37,500 nt of DNA from Symbiodinium natans (taxonomy: Eukaryota > Sar > Dinophyceae > Suessiales > Symbiodiniaceae), in the NCBI GenBank assembly GCA_905221605.1, contig CAJNDS010002438.1:95001-132500 (forward strand), read 5' to 3'. Shown here in pieces: positions 12,501 to 20,136 of the stretch. How positions within the stretch are numbered: position 1 is the stretch's first letter; every line of letters starts with the position of its first letter. A model generated the notes under the pieces. That model did no database searches. It was given only the letters and a program-made list of their open reading frames with translations, and was not told where the DNA came from. The position numbers and the translations under genes are program-made.

Positions 12501-15500
12501 CAGCAGAAAAAGCCGCGAGACGAGCTGCTGTGTCCCGAATTCCGGCTGCTCCTGGGGGGGACGACTTGGGGTTTCGGGTTTAGGGGTTTAGGGTTTCGGC
12601 TTTAGGGTTTAGGAAATGTACAGCACAATTCCGGAAAGTCGAAAAAGTAGTTTTAAAGTATATGGGTGGCGTTAGCATGCAGGAGTCTGCCCAAGTCCTC
12701 CGTGATGCTGGCACATATCCTTTGCGCAATGGCCAGCGAAGACATCGACCTGTCCACGCAGAAAGCCATTGCCTCCCGAGCATGAGGGGGTTCGTTGCAA
12801 GAGTCCTACAAGATGAACCTACCCTAATGGCCTTTTGAAAGCACGTTCTCGCAGTGTAGGCTTCAAATCTCAATTTTGCGTCCAAAATGCTGCTCAACTC
12901 TCGAATGGGTCCTAAATCTCCGGGGTCTGTGCCCCTGCGTCCGAGCCTTCAGGATCACCGCCCGAGACAGCGTCAGGTCTGCAATGAGTTCTTGCAGTGA
13001 CTCGGCCTCCTGCACAAGTTATTCAGAGCCTCCCAAGCCCCAAAAACAGGCTCTACAGCGGTCAGGCCTCGAGTTGTGAGGGTTCAACATGGGTTCAACT
13101 CTCGCGAGGGGCTCTGACTGCTGCGAAGTACTTTCTTGAGTGAAGGTGATCTCTCGATGCCGCGTGTTGCTGCTTCCAAACTGATTAGAGTGCTAGTATT
13201 GCGAATGCTACTGGACTCGCCTCGGTCAACCTTGGCAAAACAGGCTCCGCTTTCTTCCACCTCCTTGTAACACTGCGTAATGTGTGCTCCGTCAGGGGCT
13301 GTTCGTGGAGTCGATCTGTTACGGACACCAGAGCCAGTCATGATCACGGAGTATCACGGAACCTTTCCATGATTCGAAAATGCATCCTATGCTGCACTCT
13401 TCGTGCTTAATTAATTGAGTCTAGGTGTGGTCATGTACGCCGCACCTGTATGCTCCTCCACTGCAGACTGTCGCATTTTGCGTAGGCCCGTGCGGATAGG
13501 AACGTCAAAATGGGTATTGGCACTGTGCGCAGGAGAAACAGATGGTGCCAGTGCAGTCGTGCATCCACCCAAATTGGGTCATTAAAGCCTATACTGGGCC
13601 TATGCCTTGGCTATTTACAAAATGGTGCGGTATTGTGCTTGCCCCAGCGAAGCATGCTTGGCTACGGAAAAATCGGCTGAGTCACGTTGACCTGGAAGTC
13701 TTGGACGCTCGTGCTCGCGTTGCTTTCCAGGCGCCGGTAATGGCCCAGGCCCACATAGACTCGCCCGAGCTCGGACAAGGCGCCATTCCAGTCGACCAGG
13801 CCAGCGTCCGGGTTGGGGTTTGTGATGCCATGTGCCCACTCGTTCGTGAAGTAGCTGAACCAAGCATACTTCTCCACCATGTCTTCTTGCTCAAGCCATG
13901 GCACCACGTCCTTCATGAACTTAATCTGGCCCTGCATGGACACGTCGACACCTGGGGCAGCGCAGGCAAACTCCGTCAGCCAAATCTTCTTCCCAAAACG
14001 TTTGTACTGCTCAACGAGATTCTGCACACCACCCAAGCTGCACCAGTAGCTGTGGATCGCGATGGCATCGATCCGGCAACCCTTGCAGGCATCCAAGAAC
14101 TGTTGCATCCATGACGTGCCCTTGCCAATGTCTCCGCACATGGCAGGACTCACAAGCTTCTGAACGCCGTAGTTCCGAGCCACTTGCTCTACCTCTGGCC
14201 AAATGGCTGCTGCGTGCCAGGGGTCCATGTGTGCCTGTGAGTGGATGTCCGGCTCATTGAAGCCAAGCAGCGCTTTGAACTGCTGACCACCTGCTCCACG
14301 TGGGAAGCCTGCGTTGTGGACCATGGGGGAGTAGTCCATCCCGGCATTGCCCCAGTAGAAGTGGGGGTCGAGCTCCCAGTTGTAGCCCCAGGACACGCCC
14401 TGCTTCAGCGCGTGCAGTTGGTGCTCGCGCAGGTTTGCTCGGGCGATGCCGCGCTTCTGACTCTGCGCTGCAACCGAGAGCCACTGGGCCGAGAGGCAAA
14501 GTCCCACAAGCGTCTTCCACAGGCTGCCAGGCATGGTGGAGGGTCTGTGGCTCGGGATTTGCAGGGGGCAAACTTTGCTTGGCAACATGGCGGAGCAGTA
14601 AGGTACGACGAGAAGGTCCAGCAAAACAAGGACAAACTGTTTGGTCTCCAACTCTCTCAATCGACTCAGACATCTGGGGAAGTGGCTGTCAAAGGCAAGC
14701 GGGGCCTCCGGTGATAGCTCGGCTCCACCTGTCGAAAAGGCGACTTGCTCCGAGAAGTCATTCAGGGCCCCCCTAGTTGCCGAGGATGCCATGCCCTGGC
14801 TCCCTCTGACTATCCTTCCAATATGGGCCCTCAAGAAAAAACTATACCCTTCAAGGGCCCTTACATAAGAACCCTTCAAAGGAGGTCAGGGACGATATTC
14901 AGGGCCCATGAAAACGACCCTTAGATATCCTGCACCGCGGAGCCAGGCCTATCACATTGTCCTTTCCGCTGGTGGACACGCTTGCTCCGCTGCCGCTGAG
15001 CTTTCGCCGCAGCAGTTCAAACGCCGGCCCGCCCTTGGGACTTGGGAAACTGCTGCAGGGATGAGCTGAGCTCTGAGATGTTCTAAAAACAAGCAAAATC
15101 TTGGTAGTGTTGCCATTCTTTGATCATCTGCTTTTTCGATTTTGTATTAGTACTTCTTTTCTTGCTATTAACTTTACTATCAGCTGACAAGCGCGTGGAC
15201 AACTTTCAGCTGAGTCGACCACGGAGCTGCTGGGCAAAGCCAGATCGATTCTTTGTACGCTGTCAGGTACCGCCTATACAGCGGGGTTCAACATGCCGTT
15301 AGGGGCTGTCGAACCCTTTAGGGTTTAAAGGGCTTAAAGCTTACTCTCTTTATTGGACAGTTTCTCGGGTGTTGCGCAGCCGTGAGCATGGGGAAGTGCT
15401 GAGAAACCGAAGAAACCGAAGTCCTCCACGCGCTTTTCGCATGGTGGCGGCTGCCACAACGGGCCATTCTCGTAGATCTGGAATGGCCTTCGATGACGGC

Positions 15501-18500
15501 AGCTCATCCCTAAACCCTAAACCCTAAACCCTAAACTGTCTTACACCACCGATCCTGCACAGAAGAAGTGCAGCGACCGGGTGCCCGGCTCGGCTCGCCA
15601 GTAGACGTCGTTGTCCCCCTGCGAGAAGGAAAAGGTCCGCCAGCCTGTAGAAACACTTCAGGGTTTAGGGTTTAGGGTTTGGGGGTTTAGGGTGTTTAGG
15701 GTGTTTAGGGTGTTTAGGGTTTAGGGTTTGGGGTTTACCTTGGGGGGGATTCTCCAAATCACGGGTTGCGGTTGTGTGCACCCCTGTCTGTATCAAAATA
15801 CGATGTCTCAAAATGGTTATATACTAGGGAAACTCCGAACACTACATGTCCTCCTCAACACTACATGCAGCTGCAGGGATTTTATTTGCCACCCACCTGG
15901 GCTAAGATTGAGGCATCGATAGGAGTTGTAGTGGGATTGTGCTGCAGGAAAAGGCAAAATGAGATCTGTTCATCAGTGCATGTATCAGTATCAGAGGCTG
16001 AGGTTTATTCATTTAGGTTTCAGGGAACGGGCTTAGAGAAGGGCTCTCGGTTTGACTGTGATGCTGTCGGGAATTGTGCAGTTTCGAGGTTTCATAACAC
16101 ATGGGAACCCGGGGAAAAGCGTACAGGACCAACTTAATACTTTTATCAACACGCACAGGGGGGTTGCGAAAATAGTGGTACCCTTTTTGGGGGTGCCTTT
16201 AAGGGGATTCGACTCTATTTGGGGTATAAAAGGGGTACCCCTTGGCACACCATAGATGGCAGCCGCGCCTGCTGCCCTCTCGTGCACTCTGTGACTAGAT
16301 TAGCCTTAAACCCTCTGAACAATATTCCTGGATATGATCCTCTTCGAATTAAAAACATGGACATATATACATATATAAACCATATATATATATGTGTGTG
16401 TGTATGCATTTTCTGCATATACACATACATATGACCTCTTCTTAAGTCTAAAAAGAGAAATATTCAAACATGCCAAAGCCCTACCCGGTTGAAGGTCCAA
16501 GGTGCGATAGTACACATGGAGGGGATCCTCCAAATTGTCTTTCTCTGTGGACATGAAGGAGAACCTGACAGGGTTTAGAGTTTAGGGTGTAGGGTTTAGG
16601 GTCACAGCTGATCAGTCACACGTGGATACTAGACCATCGGCTTAAGGACCCACAGACCACAGACAGCCTGGGGTTGTCCTTCTCCTTGTCCAAGAGCAGC
16701 TTCTCCTCAGATAAAAACCCTAAACCCTGAACCCTAAACCCTAAACCCTAAACCCTTTTTCACAAGGGACTCGACTGCTGCCCTTACTAAACCCCTAAAC
16801 CCCTAAACCCTGTCTGGCCAGGACTCCACTTCGGACCGTGTTTTGCCAAGGCGCGAAGTCCCAGCCCTCATCCGCAACGATCTCCGCAGTCTTGTCTATC
16901 AGCTTCTTGAGAACCTTCATGTCTTACTTCTCCAAGAACTAACGGGAAAAAAGGGTTAAACTTTCGTACTCCTACATTAAAAGAAGGAAACCCAAAAAGT
17001 TTAAAGTTCAACTCTTGGCTCAGTAAGATGCTAGGTTTGGGGCCCCGGGGGCTTCAACTCTCACGCTGGCATGGTTGGGCTCTGCGAACAAAGGTCCAGA
17101 AAGAGATGCAGCTCTACGTTGAAGGCCAAGGAAGAACAGAACTAGAAGCCAGTGAATTCCACGACCTTATGACTACAAAGCCACAGAGAGCAAACATGAA
17201 AAAAACACTACACAGCCATAGTTGCCTCGCTAAAACCCAAGTTAGTTCGAAGCACGAGAGGCCAGTGACATTCACGACCTTGTAACAGTCGCAACAACCA
17301 TGAAGCTCAAATCGAATCCCAGCAACACCGCCTGAAGTGATTGTGGACTTGCAGCCCACTAGCGCGCGAGCGCGACCTCGCACGTACAACCCCAACAAGG
17401 TACCCCTGATATCCTAAAGCCCCATGTGCGGACCCTACCCAAAACCCCAAACCCCAAACCCTAAACCCCAAACCCCAAACCCTAAACCCCAAGCCCTAAA
17501 CCCTAAACCCCAAACCCTAAACCCCAAAGCCCAAACCCTAAACCCCAAACCCCAAAACCACGCATGTGCGGCCTGATCTTCAGGAGCCTTCACGACAAGC
17601 GTCTTTGCCAAGTTCCACCTCGGGAGTCTGAGCTTCAAGGAACTAAAGGAGGGACTTACAAGGGACCTTAGGGTTTAGGGTTTAGGGTTTAGGGTTATGT
17701 AGGCGTTATATATAGGGGCTACTTAGGTACACAGGGACTATATAAGGTATATATAGGGGGTTTTTTTAGGGGGTAAGATTAAGGGTTCCTTCTAGGGGGG
17801 CCTCCTTAGACCCCTTAAGAATTTAAAGCTGCTTCGAGGCGCATGGGGTAGTCGTACTGGAAACAACCCAGGCACAGTTCTGGTATCTGTTGCTTACAAC
17901 CCAGAACCTGCAAGTACCCATGAACCTCCAACCCTGAACCCTGACCCGGGCTCTGAGGTAAACCCTAACCCTCAAACCCCTTTTGAAGCTGGACTTGCTG
18001 ACTGCCAGACGCCCGCCTATCCTCGCCTTCTTGACGAAAACCCTTTCAACAAGGGACGACTGCTGCCTTGAACCCTAACCCTAAACCCTAAACCCTAAGC
18101 CCTAAACCCTAAACCCTAAAACCCTAAAACCCTAAAACCCTAAAACTTAAAACCCTTGACCTCTCTGTGTTGCAGCTGCGGGCTGATGTCTGAGGCGTCC
18201 GCCGAGATTTTCGCTCCGTGCCGCTCGAAGCCTTGGCTTTCGAAACCAGGGTTTAGGGTTTAGGGTTTAGGGTTTAGGGTTTAGGGTTGAAAGACCCTTT
18301 CAGGGTTTAGGGTTGATGGGACATGACGTTTGAACCCCGATAAGGGAATGCACCAACTCTCCCATGGCCCTGCCTCGACAACAGAGACATCAATCTAGCG
18401 CACAAGACGAGTTTTGTTCACAAGTGCCGCCTTTGCCAGTTGCAATGTCACATCACTTTACAAGACGCCTCTCAGGAGTCGGAGGCGCCTATCGCGAGTC

Positions 18501-20093
18501 TGAGGCTCTGACTTGCGAAGAACTGTCACCGGAGGTAATCATAGGCAAAGGCTGCGGAGTCTCAATATGCCTTGCACACACACAAGCTGGGTAGATCTAA
18601 GTTAGGGCCCTCTCTGGAACGCAATGAACCCTAACCCTTATCAAGGAAGTGGCCCCTTTCATCCATGGGTAGATAAGGGTTTCCAACAAAGGGCCCATGT
18701 TAATTACAGTAAGGGTGCCATGTAGCTGCCCTAAGCGTTTAGGGTTTAGGGCCCCCCGGACTTGACCACGCCTTATGTCTTGGTGGGTTGTTACTCTTGT
18801 TGAGCTACTCAGCTGAGATATCGGAGTTGCCATAGGGGTGTTAAGTCGCTGCTATCTATTTGCAGCAGCGAGCCTGAGTATGCAAGTCTGCAGGGTCTGC
18901 GCAGAGCCGTAGAAATACGAGTAGAGGCCAACACAAGCACTCCCCTCGCCACCCCCCAGAGACTGACATGCACCCAGGCACGGCATCAATGCGGGCTTGC
19001 TGATGACGCTGGGCGTAAACCCCATCATTGCACCGATGTTCCTACAAAACTGGTGTCAATCCAATGGCAACTGGTCATGGTCAAAACAAAGCACTGAGAG
19101 CGGAAGAGGTCTCATCAGCTGATGACAATCTACAGTGTCATGACTTGGCGGTCCTGACTGGCTGGATTGCACGTCCCCAGTCTATCCGCAAGCACATGCC
19201 GAAGTACTCCTGACAGGCGCAGCTGCTCTGGCACTGGTGCCTGCACCGCGATTTAAGTTGGATCTCTGAAAATATGCCAAAGTCCTTGCCATTGAGCTTG
19301 GCTCTGGCGTACTCGGCTTGCGCCCGGGTCTTGAACTGGACAAATCCACTGTTCATGCCTCACCACGCTGAAGGGTTTCAGCCAAAGCACCGGCGCGCTT
19401 CGTATGACATTTGCCAGTGTACTACTATAGGGTTTCTGCATCACCGTAGGGTTTAGGGTTTAGGATTAAGGTTATGTACCATCGTGCTGCAGGCCTCGCT
19501 GACGTTGCTGTTCATTCCTGCAGAACAGCGGAGGAGTTCGTTCGAAAAAACAAGGCAAAGGCACCAGGAGACTCGCCAGCGCACTACGCTGCACTGCGTT
19601 CTAGCGTCCTGGGGTACATGATCTTGATCGACGTGATCTCTCCAAAGCGTCCGAACCTTTTCCAGATGTGTGCCAGCTACGGCCATGTTGGGCATCCTAT
19701 AAGTGACCGGCAACCTATTTCAGACTGCGAGCTGATCTTGCTTCTGCGTTATGCGAGCCCCCGGCTCGCGCGATATCAGTTCCTCTGTCCACTCCGGGGA
19801 CAGGGACCCAACATACAGGTTGTTGGTGTCCTGGCCCTGGCAAATGCTAGGCAGCAGTGAGTGAGTATGAGTTGCTGCGTCTTGATGTATGTCGCCCACA
19901 TGCAACCAAATACGATCGAATACCCAAAGGCCCAAAAATGCGCAACCATCGTGGCACTAAAAGCTGGACGTGGCATATCGCTGTACATAAAGGATGGCTT
20001 ATACGGGTATGCACCGCAATATCTCCTTGTGGATGATTCGCAATTCCTACACTTTTGTCTGTTGTCCATGCTCTCTTTCTCTCGCTCGCTCGC

Positions 20094-20136
<43 letters not shown>

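Noticed and set aside
13650-13690. Minus-strand CCGTAGCCAAG near the GH128 stop as a second spliced-leader relic
   Set aside because: Only the first nine or so bases fit and it lies at the 3' end of the gene, where a leader makes no sense.
13542-14776. Several long plus- and minus-strand frames overlapping GH128
   Set aside because: Shadows of the GC-rich GH128 coding sequence; none carries family motifs.
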